Assembly: GCF_037975245.1 (NCBI RefSeq)
Contig: NC_092577.1
Location: 33,376,398-33,440,397 of the forward strand
Direction of reading: 5' to 3'
Length of the DNA stretch: 64,000 bases
From: Apostichopus japonicus
Taxonomy: Eukaryota > Echinodermata > Holothuroidea > Aspidochirotida > Stichopodidae
How positions within the stretch are numbered: position 1 is the first letter of the stretch; the number at the start of each line of letters is the position of its first letter. Made by a program: the position numbers and the translations under genes. The notes under the pieces were generated by a model. It was not told the DNA's origin, did not search any database, and saw only the letters and a program-made list of their open reading frames with translations. Below are positions 13,129 to 27,377 of the stretch, in pieces.

Positions 13129-16100
13129 TTAAATTGATAGCAATTTCAGTCTTTGATTTTGTATTAATTTTTGCGTCGATCCTTCTTTAGGCGAAGGATA
13201 TGGTAGCAACAGGATAGGCTACACTGAAATACCGTTAGGCCTATGTATTTCTATTGTTGCAACAGGATAGGCTACACTGAAATACCGTTAGGCCTCTGTA
13301 TTCCTATTGTTGCATGACATTAATATCTTGAAGATTCACAGATCGCAGAGAGAGAAAAATAATGTCATATATGTATAACTTTTGTAACAAAACGCTTGAG
13401 GAAATTATTCCATGAATATATTGGGTACGAAAGACCACCAAGATGTCGATTTAGTGGAGAGAGTTTCTTTGATTCAAATACGAGGGACAGATATTACATC
13501 AAACACTAACGTTAGGTTCTGTTCATAGTTATGACTGGTCAGTATATCATTGTGATTCTTTTCTCTGTTGAAGTCTTCCTTAATTTGCTTAGGCAGAAGG
13601 TATGTATCCTTGGTCACGCTATCACCAAATCAAAAGAAGAATATTGCTGAAAGAATTTATTTCATCGCAAACCTTATCCAAAATTCGGAATTGTTTTAAG
13701 AATATCTACTTATGATATCGTCATTGTCTATTAATATTCGGTATAACAATCGCACTAACCTACAAACGAACAGACAGTCATGAAATATCGATGATATAAA
13801 TTCCTTTAGGTAGGCAAAGCGAAATGCTGTCTTCCCAAATGTTACATTTTAAATGCTACACACTTTTGAATCCATTGCGAACACAAGCATATATTCCTCA
13901 CATAGATGGTTTCGGTTTGGAAAAATGGCGACTCAACTTTATACTAAAGATAATATCTTTTTGCCCAAAACAGCCTGTTGTCTGAAATGTTGTCTGAAAA
14001 TGTCAACAGCAATGTTGTCTGAAAGGATCAGCGTACAAGCCTTTGTAGAAGTTATTGAATTAGACACTTTAACACGATATTAATCACCGTTATCAACTGT
14101 GGATAGGCTATTGCAGCCTATCACGCTGACATGAGGGAAATATTTCTCCTGATACTTTTATTCAAGTCCAACTAATTCCAGAAGCAAACGTCCCACTGCT
14201 GTCGAAAGACAAATGATTCTATAGGGTTAATTTTACTATAGCGTATAATATGCCAAACTGCATAATGAACGGTTATGGCTAACTAATATATTAACGCATT
14301 GGACGGGACGTGGGTTTTTGGCTCTGGGCCTGATGGGTAGCAGTTTAATTGAATGCTTCCTTGTCTTGTTTCAGCTTTGAATTTCAGACGGTTAAGAATG
14401 AAGGAAGTCGTTAACAGGTATGTTCGAATGATGATTCAATAAAAGGGGAAGGGGAAATTAAGTCGCCCAAAAGTGATTAAAGCGATGTAGTTATAGTTCA
14501 TAGATGTTATTTGCTGCTTCCTTGTTTGTTAAAGACCAACAACAACATACAAACACACACACACACACACACACACGTACATACGTACACACACATACAT
14601 ACATACATACTCACACAGACACTAGTTGGATTTTTAACAGGCACTGTCGGAATCGTTGCGGGAATATAAGAAGGGAATATTTCCAAATAGAGTATTAATA
14701 CTCAACTTTAAACTTTTGAATTCTGGGTGAAATGTAAGCAATCGATCATGGTTCAAAACTAAATATTCAGTTAGGCGTCGACGGCTTTGTACGAGGGGGA
14801 GGGAGAGGGGGAGGGGGAGGAACCTTACTGAGTGAATCGATAAACGATTCCATTTATTAACTCAACATTTATTTCAAATTATAGTTCTTTCATTTTAGAA
14901 ATTGTTTAAATTCATTAATAATGAGGTCACGTGCCAACTGTCATGATGTATTACTAGCAGGAAATTCCGTAAAACCCGGATAGATATCTTAGCTCCAGGA
15001 CACTCATTCAGCTTTCACGACGTCTGACTATAACAATTCATCAATGTCATAACACTGAGTCAACGACGTTTTATGAATACTTATATTGATTCAGTCCGAA
15101 AAATATATATAGATATATAAGATGTATATGACCAATGTCTACAGTAGTGGAGATCAAACCAGCTAAGGATACATGACGTCAACTTGAGTAGAAGTTGTTG
15201 GAAATGGTCAGCAGTTTTAGCAAGTGAGAATTCTACATCCATGAACCACAGTCCCCTCCCCCACATAACCGAATAGTTATATTTTAAAGTAGGCCCCTAA
15301 TCCATTTATCCTTGTTTTCTACTGTAGCACGTTATGGGTGGGAGGAGTAAGGAAATCACTTTTATTGTCTATCAATAGCGCTTTAACTTTTTGTTGGAGT
15401 ACCGACGTTCCCTCATATCTTTCTTTCAAAAGATTTTCAGATGCGCATGCGCGAGTAGATGCTCCGCCCTGTCCCTACGAAGATTACGACGTGTGGAACG
15501 CATAACGGGTCTTTAACTTCAAACGGTTTTTGTTCTCTTGTGATAAGCGTTAGTGTACTTCCTAAGCCAATAAACAACATCAAGAAAATTAAATAAATCC
15601 AGTTGACAAGTTTCTAGAAACTCACTGTTTCTTTAAGTTTGTTTGCTATGAACGCCTCTGCAATTTTTCTAATTTGTTGAAAAATACAGGATGTGTGTAC
15701 GATTCGTTAAGTTGTCAAATAAAAAATTCCGTTCGTTCATGTAATGTCATGTGACTCATGTCTGTAAATACTATCGTTGGGGTACACACAAAGGTATGAG
15801 CTTATTGAAGCTCATTACCTTTAAGTATAGCTTCTGTCTGTATGTTCGTTTGAATATGCATATTCCAATTCTTGTAATGAAAAAAAAAGGTGAAAATATT
15901 TGGAAAATGTCCGTATATTGATTTTCTTTTTCTTAAATCAACAGCTTTAGAAACATAATCAAAATTCAAGATTTTCCTTGTGTTTAGAATGTAACATATC
16001 AAGATTAAATTTATCCCTAAAGTCACCTTTAACGTTTGTTAAAGTTGTCGAAAACTGGCAACTATCCATCCCCGCCCTCCCCCCCCCCCCCACTCCTCCT

Positions 16101-16909
16101 AATCATCTTGATATGTTACAAATATTGACATATTTTACATCTTATAACCGAGAGAGAGAGAGAGGTGGAGAGAGAGGCTTATTACGGAACAATATTTGGT
16201 GGCGTCGCTCTGTTTTGTCAGACACGACAGAAGAGAATATAAAAGCGACGTAGATCTCTAAACTTGAACATTAGAAAAACATAATTCAAACTTTTAATGT
16301 TGGCTTAGGTGTCTTTTGGTGTTCAATAATTCTACAAAAGAGACATGATTTTGTGGAATTAAAATAAATTACCTTTTGTTCGATATTACAATAACTTTAA
16401 ACTTTTACTTTTAATTACTCAGTGATTCTACAGAAGACCAATAACTACGAAAACTCAATTCATTTACTAATTATTTTTGTATTCCCTTGATCATCATATT
16501 TCGTAAAACAAAGTGTAATTACAAATTAATAAAAACAAATCACAGTGGAAACATCAGACGACCAAACGAAAAGATTTCGGCGATTCGCGTCCCGCACTTT
16601 GCGGACCGTCGTTCTAAAACAGGAGTGGTGTCCCGGATATCCAATGTTTAATTCACATTTCGATATTGATGCAATATGCAAATTCCATAGATCTAATTTA
16701 TCAAGACACTCATGTCCTTTAAATGACTTCAAAGGAAAGAAGCTGAAAATGAACTTCCTCTTGACATTTTCAGTAAATGATCCTGCAAACAATTTTTTGT
16801 GTAGAAATATATGATAGTTTGTTGTTTTTGTTCGTTTTTTAATATTATAATTATTATAATTATTAATTTAACACATTTTCAGTCGATTGAAAGTAAAGTC
16901 TTCTTCTAA
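13129..16909. other. Intergenic region between the PH-PDZ gene and MS4A-like gene B
   Basis: It holds a 53-bp direct duplication (13207-13259 and 13260-13312), a CA/CATA microsatellite (about 14548-14612), a GGGGGA-rich tract near 14800, a poly-C tract near 16078-16091 and a GA run near 16150. I find no convincing exon. Confidence 0.5.
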
Positions 16910-17117
16910 TTTATTCGGTCAACCTTGTGTGTGATTGCTTCCTTTTGTAATTCTTTCAGTAAAACTGACTCCAGCTCGAAATCCTGCTTTCAAATGCAAG
17001 CGCTATACTGTTTCTTACATGGCACGCCGAAAATGTAAAATGAAACTTTGACTAAATAAAGCTGCATTCGATACTTGAAATTAAAACTGTATATTCTTTC
17101 GATAAAGACGAAAGTCA

Positions 17118-20100
17118 CTAAATAGTTGGCTTGCTCTCAGCTGAAGCATAACCGGAAGGTACAGCTGGAGCCATCTGTGGTTGGGGTTGAGAGAACCCGT
17201 ACTGCTGTTGAGGAACGATCGTTGCGGGTCCAGGTTGTGGCTGAGCAAACCCGTACTGCTGTTGAGAATATCCCTGAGGTGGGACAGGAGGGTAGGCTTG
17301 TGACTGATCATACGAAGGAGGATATGCTGCTAATAAGAAAAGATATTGAGCGTAGAATTAAAGTCGTGCAAAACGTTGTTTATAAGGGAATGCATGTGTC
17401 GTCGTTTTTGTGGACGATGCTTGTTTTTCAGTAGAGAGTTTTAATATACAATTTATAACAAGATTAATAGGAAAGATTTTACTGATTCTTTTACGTTAAG
17501 CCGTCTGCCAGTTAACATCACGATGACATTTAACAGGAACCTATACTTTATCGACCATGTTAGTCTATATGCCAATTACACAACAGTGTACATGAAAGTA
17601 TTGTCATGGACATGTTGTATACCTTATTGCAGAGTGGCTAAAGTAATATCATATAGTATACAAATAATGAATATTTATGAGTGCAATAGTGCAAATATTT
17701 CATTCAACGAGGCGCAGCCGAGTTGAATGGAACAAATTACATCTTTCAACAAATGAAATATTTGCACTATTGCACGAATGGAAACCATTCATTATTTGTC
17801 TTATACAACATATTATATTAAGATGAGTAAAATGCACTCATGCCACAGATTGTTTTGAACAGACAGGTTTCTCTGCTCTCTTACCATTGAAAAAAGTGCT
17901 ACCAAAAAAAGTATAACCCATGGTTCTATTTCATAGAGTGGAATAGAGCGGATTTTGCATGCAATCAACGAGCAATTGACCAATCAAATGACCAGAATAC
18001 AATTAGGTGTTGTATAATAGAATATGTTAACTGTGTTCTTGGTTCTCTTTTAAGAAAAGAGTCACTGTTTACCACTGTTCTCCAACTTGTCACTTATTCG
18101 AAGAAACACGTACCTGCACATGCAGGTGACTTCAAACTTAAAGAAACATTGGTGACAGTGTCTCGTGAGATACCACCATTTAAGTTAACTATCACATGCT
18201 AAAATGCACAAGTACAAGTGTTCTGTCATTGGATTTAATAGCTTTGTAAAGCCTTCAGTATGAAAACTATGAGGATGATTTTGGGGGGACAAAATTCATG
18301 TGCTTACAGAAGGCGACGTTTGTCTGAACCGCTGGATACCCATTGATTGCAGGAACGGCAGAGACTCCCGGTTGCGTTGACACCTACAAAGAGAACGTTC
18401 GAGTTTGGCTTTTGATGGGTATTTCAATGAACACGTTATGCGTTATAAGGTGTCATTTATGTACATGCACTCATTCCCTTTGTTTTCTCCTCTCATCGCC
18501 CCCCCCCCAACCCCCCCACCCCACCCACCTCTATCAATTTGATTTTCATTCTGAACAATACAAATAAATCAAGGTAATCTTAATGTTGTAAAGAGGTAAA
18601 GCGTAATTTGCGATATCAATGTTATAAAATGCTTACCTATAAAATCATTTACATTTGCCTATAACCATTTCAGTCAATTAATACACCCTTGCAACACGAA
18701 AACAGCCAGTACTTCCGACAGGTAACGACGATCATCTCTAAATCATATTTTTATTTCAATTTTTTTTCTCTAAAATATGTTTTCCAACTGATATTTAGTG
18801 TTTTTTTTTTGGGGTGTGTGAGGGGGGAGTAATTGTATTCAGAAATGGTATAAATCTGTACACTTTATCTTAATGTGATGGGGGTTTGGGGTGGGGGTGC
18901 ACCTTTTTCTTATGTCTGGCGATGCCGGCATTGGGGGGGGGGGGAAGGATCAATGACATTTTTTTTCCAGGGCCCCAGATCACCGTCAGACCGCCCCTGG
19001 CGTCATCGAACAAAAACTTACAGTAGTTTTCCTGTCGGCACGATTTGAAGTTTTTCGAGCGATACAGGAACCGTGTAAGGCGGCAAGGAACTCCAGGCAT
19101 GCGAGTGTTAGTATGGTGGCATCAATAGCTAGACGAGTTCTTCTAGGAGGCTGATAAAAAATATGCGCACAGGATGACATGTATTAAGTATAAGAAATGA
19201 AAGGCCGTCACGTCGTGTAAACGTCATAACTTAACGGTATATGGGTTTCTGTTATCCGCCGTAGGAAGGAGTGTCCCTCCCACAATAATGAATTTTTGAA
19301 AGGGTAATAAGGGCTCAAATGCTAAACCGTGCTCATTTCCACCATTTTAACAACACTTTTAGTGAAATGTCATACAGTTTCGCGCGGGGGGGGGGGGGGG
19401 CTCCAGTGGCTACGGCCCTGGTTTGCAGAGTACACAAACACGCGGTTACACTTCTTCTGCAAATGACACTGTCATGTTCCTACTGGTGAACTCGATAAAT
19501 CATATACTGGTTACAACTGCACATGCGCAGCACATTCTTAGAGTGAATTCTTAAATGAGCCTTCCAAAGTACTTGCTGCTACATGCAGTGCTACACTACG
19601 TTGACGAAATCTTTCAATCTCTTTAATTACATTATAGCTATCGAAGTAATTGATCTGTCCTATTGTCGGTTCCCTCTCTCTCTCTATCTCTCCCCGACAC
19701 CCCCCTCTCACCCCCGACACCCCCCTCTCACCCCTCCCCCTCTCTCTCTCTTTCATTCTCTCTCCACCTCACAATCTCTCACTCTATATTTTTCCCCTTA
19801 CGTATATAGTTAATACTCACTACGTAATAGTACGGAGATATCACATACGGTTCCCATGCTACCGACATGCTCATAAAGACGATTAAGACTATAGCGAACG
19901 AAGTCGAGATTGAACTCAGCCACATATATCGCATTAACTGTAACAGAAAAAGGTTGTTGAATCATAGAATGAAAGACTGTACATAATATAGGCGACGATC
20001 CTGTTGAAAGGTTAAAGGGTGTGAAGACTCGCGCACAAAGAAACGTCTCACGCCGGTAATCTGACCTAGTTTCGATTGAGGTGTAACAGAAGTGTTAGAC

Positions 20101-23100
20101 ACCACCATCGGTTTGGGGCGAGTCTTTAATGCCTTTAACAACATGTATGCTGGTTCCCTATATCCTAGAAAGCCCAAGGAACGTTCACATCATGGGCGTA
20201 GATAGATTTTTTTGAGGTGGGGGTGGGGTGCGACGAGACCAGTCGGATCAATCGAAGATGACGTCACATATGGACATCAGAATGACGTCATACTACAACA
20301 CATTCGTCGCTGTTATCAATACCCGGATATCCGGAATATTTTAATAACGCTGTAAGGGAAATCCCTTCACGATGGTGTTATTTTCATGATGGTTGAAATT
20401 TCCTTTTGCATTAGAGGCCTGAAACGTTGGGGATATTTTGTGTTACGTCTCCCAAAGCTCAACAAGCGGGGGAACATGCCCCCCCCCCCACCTCCCTCCA
20501 TCACGGATTCTACGCCCAATGGTTAACACTGCACTCATGCATGCTCAAAGGTCATGAACTCATTTCGCTGTTCAACTATACAATTGATGTTGTCATATTG
20601 AACATTTCTCAATGTCGGTTAAAAAAAATATAAAAAAAATTGACAACTTTTCAGCAATTATGTATAACATTCTTAAATTTGTGACCTGTTAGACTTGAGT
20701 ATAAATGGTACATGGTATTATAACAGGTATTCGGTTCGGGTGAGAAGGTGAGGTCTTCATGTAGTATACCAAGTTGATCTAGGCTTTACCAAGTTGATCA
20801 GGGAGTGTTAGCTCAGTGATTGACGCCGGTGCCTTTCAATCATAAGGTCCAGAGTTCGAGTCACTCCAAGATAAATGTATGTCGTCTAGTTACAGAGTTG
20901 TTGACACTTGACAATAGACATGGACGTTAAATATGAATGTAAGAGACTGACTTCGGTCAGCTTGCGGCTTTGATAAGCCAATGATAGCTTCTTCGCGAGT
21001 TCCTGCTTGCAGGGGGATCTAATATACATACTTACAGGCATACATACATACGTCTATTCACGAAGGGAAAGACAGTCTATCAGATTATCTATTGCTTGAC
21101 TCTGTCATTATTCCACCTTTGAAACTTTATATATACTGATCTAATCAACCGGAAGTGCAAGTGTAGTAAAATAAATAAAAGCAAGAACTGTTAGCAGCAA
21201 TGAGCATCATGCATTATGTTGATCAGTATTTTTGTTGTTCATGTTGCAGTTATTGTTTTGTCGTTGCTGTTCTTGATTATTGTGCTGTTCTTGATCATGG
21301 TGATGTTGTGTTTGCTGTTGCTGTTTTTGTTATTATTATTATTTTGTTTGTTGATATTAATAGTTCATTCGTTTCAATTAAAATTAATTACAGAAAAATG
21401 ATGATGGCATCGAAATATATCGAAATATGTAAAAAACCAAAAACAGAAATCGTTATTTGATCAGAAACCATGCTTGATAAATCCGTGGAATATAATGATT
21501 GCTAAATAAAGGAAATTATGACAGGAAGGTTTGTTAGCTTACCGATTTTTGGGCCATGTAACCTTGGTAACGTCCCACGCTCATACCACAAAACCCAGCA
21601 AATATAAACTAAATTGATGCAAAAAAAAAAATACAAAGAGGGATAACAATCAACATAAGGGAAATACATTCATGTTATATGTGTGGAATCGATACTGGCG
21701 TACTTATGTTCCTTCTGATAGTTTTGTCATGCACATTTTCAAAACGGATTTCGCGTAACTGGCTGGAAGTTCTCTCTGTATACGCCCATTGCCATGATAT
21801 AAATTGTCAACTAGGATTAAAGGTTCCTTCCAACAGTATTAAATCGATCAACATTAGATATTTGCAAAAGAAAACGCTGTACCAGCTATGAGCATCGGCT
21901 GACAATTCAAACAGTCGCCCCCTGTTGCACTACAGTGAGTCACATCAACATGTTCCCTGGGAAAATTCACATTAAGGGTACGGCCGCAAACCAGCGCGCA
22001 TCGCTATGTACAATTTTACCTCGCTGGTCCCCGTTTATACGCCTTGACAAAGAGTGGCAATGGACACGACGTTACGATCTGGCCAGGACTCAAACTTGTG
22101 ATCCTTAGATCGCCTTATCCATTTTGACCGGGACTCTTCTTGCTTTATCAGGTACATCAAATTTCCATAATACTTAAATTTACACCTATTTCAGTATATA
22201 CGTTGTAGTAGAAATTATGTCACCGCCAATTTTGCGAACAAAAGTCCCTATAGCCTATACCTGCTAATTCAACTGAACGGTTAACAACATACCCAAATAC
22301 CGCACCAGAGTGCTACTGCTTCATCACCGTAGTAACATTCAATGCAAATTGCCACGATGCCAAAGATCAAACACAAAATGCCAACTGCTACTTGGAAGAA
22401 TCCATTTAGTTTGCATGCTGTAACGTCGGCTGCATTAAAGGTGATCTCAACTCTTCTAACCTATAGTAGCGAAGAAAAACGAACATGGCATATATACTGG
22501 TGAACTTCAGACAGAATTTTGAGTCTTGATAGAAAGGGAATTAAAGGAAAACAGAAAGATAAAATATTAAGTGCATGCAAGTCATGGTTTTTCTATGACT
22601 GTAACGGTTTACAGGGATATTTACCTTTAAAATATACTAAATCTCTTGAATACCCCTTTAACAGTAAATTCGACGATGACGTGTGCTTTTGGTCAGTGTG
22701 GACTTAAATGTTAATATTAATCTATTGTTTTCTAAATTTCTAGCAACTCCATCGAAATAAGCCCTTTGTGTATTCAACACAGCCCCACTTGAATGACATT
22801 CGACGCCATTTTGCCCTTAATAAATTTGTTATGTATTGAAATATGTTATTTGAGGTCGTAAATGTGTTATATCTTCCTACTGAGGTTTGCATGTGAGGAA
22901 CTGACCGAATCATCTTCTGCATGTTAGATTATGTCGTTCACTCGTTTTAATCGATGTGCCACATATGCCTAAAGACGTTCGGCCGGGGGGGGGGGGTAGA
23001 TACATAACGATGAACATCACTCATTATCCTTTCAATTCAAAAGTAGTATACGTTATCCAATGCCAATATAATTTTATATCTTATCCTATACCACGACAAA

Positions 23101-23204
23101 GTTATGAACATTGTAGTAGCCTATACCTGAACAGCTTGGTTTGCGATAGGGTATGGTGCATTGTACACCGTGGTAACCGTAGCTGTCCCTTGTTGATGTG
23201 CCAT
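17118..23204 (-). CDS. MS4A/CD20-like four-span membrane protein, gene B (complete)
   Basis: Seven coding exons, 5' to 3': 23204-23127, 22460-22293, 21608-21543, 19937-19821, 19150-19022, 18383-18308 and 17326-17118 (TAG). They sum to 843 nt and 280 residues, with consistent phases and AG/GT borders. The start MAHQQGTATV lies 12 nt inside its exon after a TATTTCATATAG acceptor, so a 5' non-coding exon is expected; a donor at 24238 (GTGAGTATT) is a candidate. TM1 (about 47-65, FFQVAVGILCLIFGIVAIC) follows the family motif VTACKxNGxFQ. TM2 spans an exon join (GIW then FIFAGFCGMSVGR). TM3 is about 109-131 and TM4 about 151-174 (RLAIDATILTLACLEFLAAL). The C tail carries PPSY and two QQQYGF repeats. 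A reverse AATAAA lies at 16915-16910. Topology resembles vertebrate MS4A proteins; membership of that family is inferred from the plan, and function is unknown. Confidence 0.85.
20016..20134. mobile_element. Short TTAA-flanked MITE (deletion derivative)
   Basis: TTAA borders at 20012-20015 and 20135-20138 enclose inverted ends AGGGTGTGAAGACTCGC and GCGAGTCTTTAATGCCT. About 100 bp of the left part matches a longer copy at about 50150-50509. The two share the same right end, so this copy lost the middle. Kolobok-type is the likely class. It sits in a gene B intron. Confidence 0.7.
20191..20521. mobile_element. hAT-like MITE remnant
   Basis: Left end CATGGGCGTAGAT and right end ATTCTACGCCCAATG are imperfect inverted repeats. 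The flanks GTTCACAT and GTTAACAC agree at 6 of 8 positions and may be an aged 8-bp target duplication. It contains G and C homopolymer runs typical of the other MITEs here. It sits in the gene B intron between the TM2 and TM3 exons. Confidence 0.5.
20801..21052 (+). mobile_element. tRNA-derived SINE, copy 2
   Basis: Same family as the 8923 copy: A box TTAGCTCAGTG, B box GAGTTCGAGTCACTCC, then the shared body and a CATACATACATA tail. It lies in the gene B intron between the TM2 and TM3 exons, antisense to the gene. The left flank carries a local duplication (ACCAAGTTGATC twice). Confidence 0.85.
22014..22140 (-). mobile_element. Decayed fragment of a second tRNA-derived SINE family
   Basis: Read on the reverse strand, GATCTAAGGATCACAAG, GTTTGAGTCCTGGCCAGATC and GTGTCCATTGCCA match the head and central part of the SINE at 29846-30240 with many changes. 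It is in the gene B intron just downstream of the TM1 exon. Confidence 0.55.
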
Positions 23205-24259
23205 TTGAACTCTGAGCTATATGAAATAAAAATATAAAATAAAATTACTGTAAAAATGAGAGATTTGAGTATATAATCATACCAAAGTCCCTATTTATCT
23301 TGGTCACCGACTTGCAATACTATATACATATCACTTCGTATAGAGTTACTGGAATACAAGAACTGAAAATGACTTGAAGTATATTTCTTTAGTCTTGATA
23401 TAATTATTAATGTCCAGAAAAAACGTCACTTTGAGAACTGCATGGTAATGTGTCTTTAGCTATACCTTTGGTGCTCAATATATATTAAGCTTTAAAGACT
23501 CTTTTAATTCTCTGGAATGCTGCTTATGAGGTTACATTGATGATGACGTCGACACCTCCGTGCAGGCCTTAATGTTATCATGTTAATCCATTGTTTTATA
23601 AATTCTTATAACTCCACCCAGAGCATAATCTCTATAGATTCCATATGAACAAGAAGGGAATTCTTTGGATGACATTCAATACCATTTGAGTTTGTAAATT
23701 TATTAACACATTGAAAACATGTCATTTGAGGCCCCAAGAAAATGTTTCGTGAAGTTGAGAGGGAAATGACCTAATAGTCTGTTTATTATAGTTATGTCAC
23801 TTAATTGATGAACGTATGCTGTTTACAGGACGATCATGTCTTAAAAACAACTATAAAAAAGGGTTATATATATATACATTTTTTTTTTTTTTGGCATAAT
23901 TGGTTTTGGGAATGAACTTGAGGATCGTGGAGGAATGACCGACTAAAATATTTAGACAACAATGTATATAGAAGGTTTAACAGAGTTTTGAATATATAAA
24001 GAAACTACGACTAGCGGATTACTATGAAAATTAATGCTAACTCATTCATCATCAAGCTTAGAGCACACCCAGATAAGATTCCTGTGGGTCTTTTTAATGA
24101 CCTACAAATTAAATACTCTTGTCAGAAATTCTGACTGTCTCGTGAACTGATTTATTGTATCATATAATTATATACTGAATGATATGTAAAAGAGAATGCA
24201 GAGAAAGAAAGAGAGAAGAATTGAAAACAATACTCACCAATAAATACTACGATTTAAAC

Positions 24260-25734
24260 TTTCTCTTCGAGGTTTTTACAACTTATTAAATTCGGAATGC
24301 GTTCGGATACTCGTAAGATTTGTGTATGTAACAGGCTGTGTCAAGCACTGTGGTATACAGAGATGCTATATAGTACTGGTTAATCATCTTCGAAGAAAAA
24401 CGGACGCTCTGGTACAAAGTCTCTATATACTCACAGGGTTAATTGGTTACTGCAAAGCAAACAAAATCATCTCAACTGATCGGTGACGAGGCAATGTAAA
24501 ATATTTCCCTTTCCACTGGAAAACTGTCATTGTGTATCACGAACGTTCTTAATTATCTTCTGGACTAGCTTGGTAATTGGACTTTAATATTCATATCGTG
24601 GACTCGCCCAGTCCCATCTTTGACGTAGTTTCATATTCATAACGCCATTGTGTTGAGAAAAATTTCCTCAATCCAAGAAATTAGAAGAGAATGGAATCTT
24701 TTACGAGTAGTTACCATTTGCAACAGAATAAATCAAAGAGAAAAAAATTAGATCAATGAAAGAAATTATGAAAACGAATACGGGTTAAACCGTTTTTTAA
24801 CGAGATCAATTTTGCAGTCTATGCAACGTTAAGTCACTAAAATAGACTGAGGATTATATTTTATTCTTTCAAGCTCTGTCATGAGTAGCCGTCACTGCTC
24901 GTTAATAGAACAAAAACTGTGAAAAATTTATCGAAATCTACTCAACATCCTAAATAACTTCTAAGAGCTGAAGTTTGTTTTATAGCTCTCTTTCCACATC
25001 CCTCTCTCTTTCTCTGAAAGCTGGCTCTTGTAAACCACTACAGAACCATCGGTTGGTGTCGTGTGATGTGGTGTGGTGTGATAAATTAACTTCCGCCGAT
25101 TAGGTTAGTTCAAAGCTCACAGCAGTGGACTCTGGCATTCTCAACTTAAGCTTGCATATACACTGAACTATAGTCAGGAATACAAACAGTCCAGAGAATT
25201 ATGTCAATCATTAACTGGCTACTTGGGCAATACTGTCTCATCGACTGGTTCTGGGTAAATCCCCTGTTGTCCAATCTTTGTGTGTTACTCTGTTTCACAA
25301 CGAAAGTCTACTGTTGTGAATCAAGCGTTCATATTGACCTCATGTTAAGGTCAGCTGGTGTAAGATATCACTGATAGTGTGCGTGGAACAACTGCGCCTA
25401 AGGAAATTAAACCCTACTAATTATTATGCAAATGAGTTTCAACGTATATATTATATATGCATGATAGAGATGGATTGGCCCAGCATAGAAATATTTCAAG
25501 GTAATTCTCCAATTAGATCAGGGTTTGGAGTAGCAGATGGGAAGTATGTTAGAAGCTTCCTGATTGGACGAAATCTATACCACTTGTCACCTTCGAGATC
25601 GACGAGGTGCCAGAACAAAAGTGATCTGTTTCACCACTCATAAAGTACGACAAAATTATGGATGATCTACGTCATCGTTAGGAAGTGAAATAATAAATTT
25701 TGTCATTACACTTTTGATGAAACAACAATGTAGT
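24260..25734. other. 5' flank of gene B and intergenic DNA
   Basis: It should contain the gene B promoter upstream of the candidate 5' non-coding exon ending at 24239. I see no TATA element that I can place with confidence, only AT-rich unique sequence and a short GTGTGGTGTGGTG run near 25058-25080. There is no further gene. Confidence 0.4.
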
Positions 25735-26205
25735 CAGGTGCGTATCCAGGGGGGGGCGTTGGGGGCGCGCGCCCCCCGGGTAAGAAAAAGAGGAGAGAAA
25801 AAAAGAGAAGAAAAAGGAAAAAAGAGGGGAAAAAAGAGGAGGAGGAGAGGAAGGAAGGGAAAAGAAAAAGAAGAAAAAGAGAAAAAGGAGAAAAGGAGGG
25901 AGTAAAAGAAAAACGCGAAGACACCGGGGAGAGAAAGAGGAACAGTGACATCATTACAGCGCTAAAGGGTAGCCAGTGACGGATCAATGATTTCGTTAAA
26001 GTGTGACTCACCCTACCCCTTACACCGACAACTCCATTTTTTGACGTTTCCATTTTCCTCTCTCACTAACGATCTATATATGTACTATATATGGTCTATC
26101 ATAACGCGTGTGTAGAATTGTGCTATGAAACCAACTGTGGCTGGTCTCGAACTCGACCGTGTCGTCGGGGAACATGACGCATTTTGGGATGGGAGCGACC
26201 GCCCG

Positions 26206-26514
26206 CCCCCCCCCCCATTCAGCATTTTTTAAAATGATATCGCTAAGTAATTTCAAAATAGAAAGTGCTTAGAGGCAACTTACAAGGCCTGGGAAGTGTC
26301 ATTTCCAGCGATCTGGGAGACATTTTCGGCCAAACTTTGCTTGTACGCTTCGCGCTAACAAATGGTCCTGGGTAGTGCCATTTCCAGCGATCTGGGAGGC
26401 ATTTTCGGCCAAAATTTTCTTGTACGCTTCTCGCAAACCTATGGTGGCGCTACGCTTAGATAATTTGCCTACAGGCTTCGCCCCTCCCTTGGCAAATTCC
26501 TCGCTACGCGCCTG
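26206..26514. mobile_element. Partial MITE of the CAGGCGCGTAGC family
   Basis: The right end CCTCGCTACGCGCCTG and the ATGATATCGCTA and CAACTTACAAGGCC blocks match the intact copies at 44749 and 60985. The left terminus is missing. The shared cassette (CATTTCCAGCGATCTGGGAG and onward) is duplicated in tandem here. Confidence 0.65.
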
Positions 26515-26997
26515 TTCGAATTTGTAACGCAAACAGCAGATATCACATCATATCAGTGAGCATGAAAATGGCGTTCCAGGATGAAAAGCCTCAAAACTGT
26601 CCGACTTGCCTGAAAAAATAACCAAAAATTTTCGCGCGCAAAGCGCGTTCAACGTGTTCATGTCAATATCATATAAGCAAGCATCATTCAAGGACATTAA
26701 TATTAACAATTTCGAAGAAGCAATAAACCTTGCGCAAGATCGTGATACGTGGCGGAGGTTAATCACTGAGCATGTCGGATAGACGAGGCTCAACTTACTA
26801 CTACTACTAAGCATCGGTTATTACATCGCATGCCATCATGTACCGTACGGTCCGTTCAAATTGCGCAGTATTTCGCGGGATGCTAATGTAAACAACGACA
26901 TGTCTCATGTAGATGTATAAAAAGCATGGAGGTCCAATTATGTCAAAACTCTCTTTTACATTAGTAATGGCGAATTAGGGGCTGCACCCCCGCCGCG

Positions 26998-27377
26998 CAG
27001 TGGCGGAGCGTCCATACGGTCGGGGGGTGGATGCCCCCCCTGACGGACTCAAATGGACTGCTGGCGCCTTTTTCAGCTCTTCACCACTTTTTACTTATTC
27101 TAGATTATTAACTTTTTTATTGCGCTCTCATCTACTTATTGACATTTCTCACATTTTGTTGCTGTAATTTGGCGATGACACTTATTTATTCTTCGTTTAT
27201 CTGCAAATTAGCCAGGCCCGGAAAGGGTCATTTCCGGCGATCTAGGGAGTATCTTTATTCACAAATTTTCTGTACGCTACGCGCCAACCAGTGGTGGCGC
27301 TCCGCTTAGATAGTGTCGAAAGCGCTCCTACAGACCATTCTCGCCACTCCTGACCAATACCCCTAGCTCCGCCACTG
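26998..27377. mobile_element. hAT-type MITE, CAGTGGCGGAGC family
   Basis: Terminal inverted repeats CAGTGGCGGAGC and GCTCCGCCACTG lie inside a perfect 8-bp duplication CCGCCGCG (26990-26997, 27378-27385). The same family occurs at 59164-59565, with near-identical internal blocks such as GACGGACTCAAATGGACTGC. The shared cassette lies inside in reverse orientation. It is non-coding, and hAT transposition is inferred from the 8-bp duplication. Confidence 0.85.

Noticed and set aside
25706-26053. 115-codon reverse frame rich in Phe/Ser/Leu
   Set aside because: It is the complement of a polypurine tract inside the transposon island.
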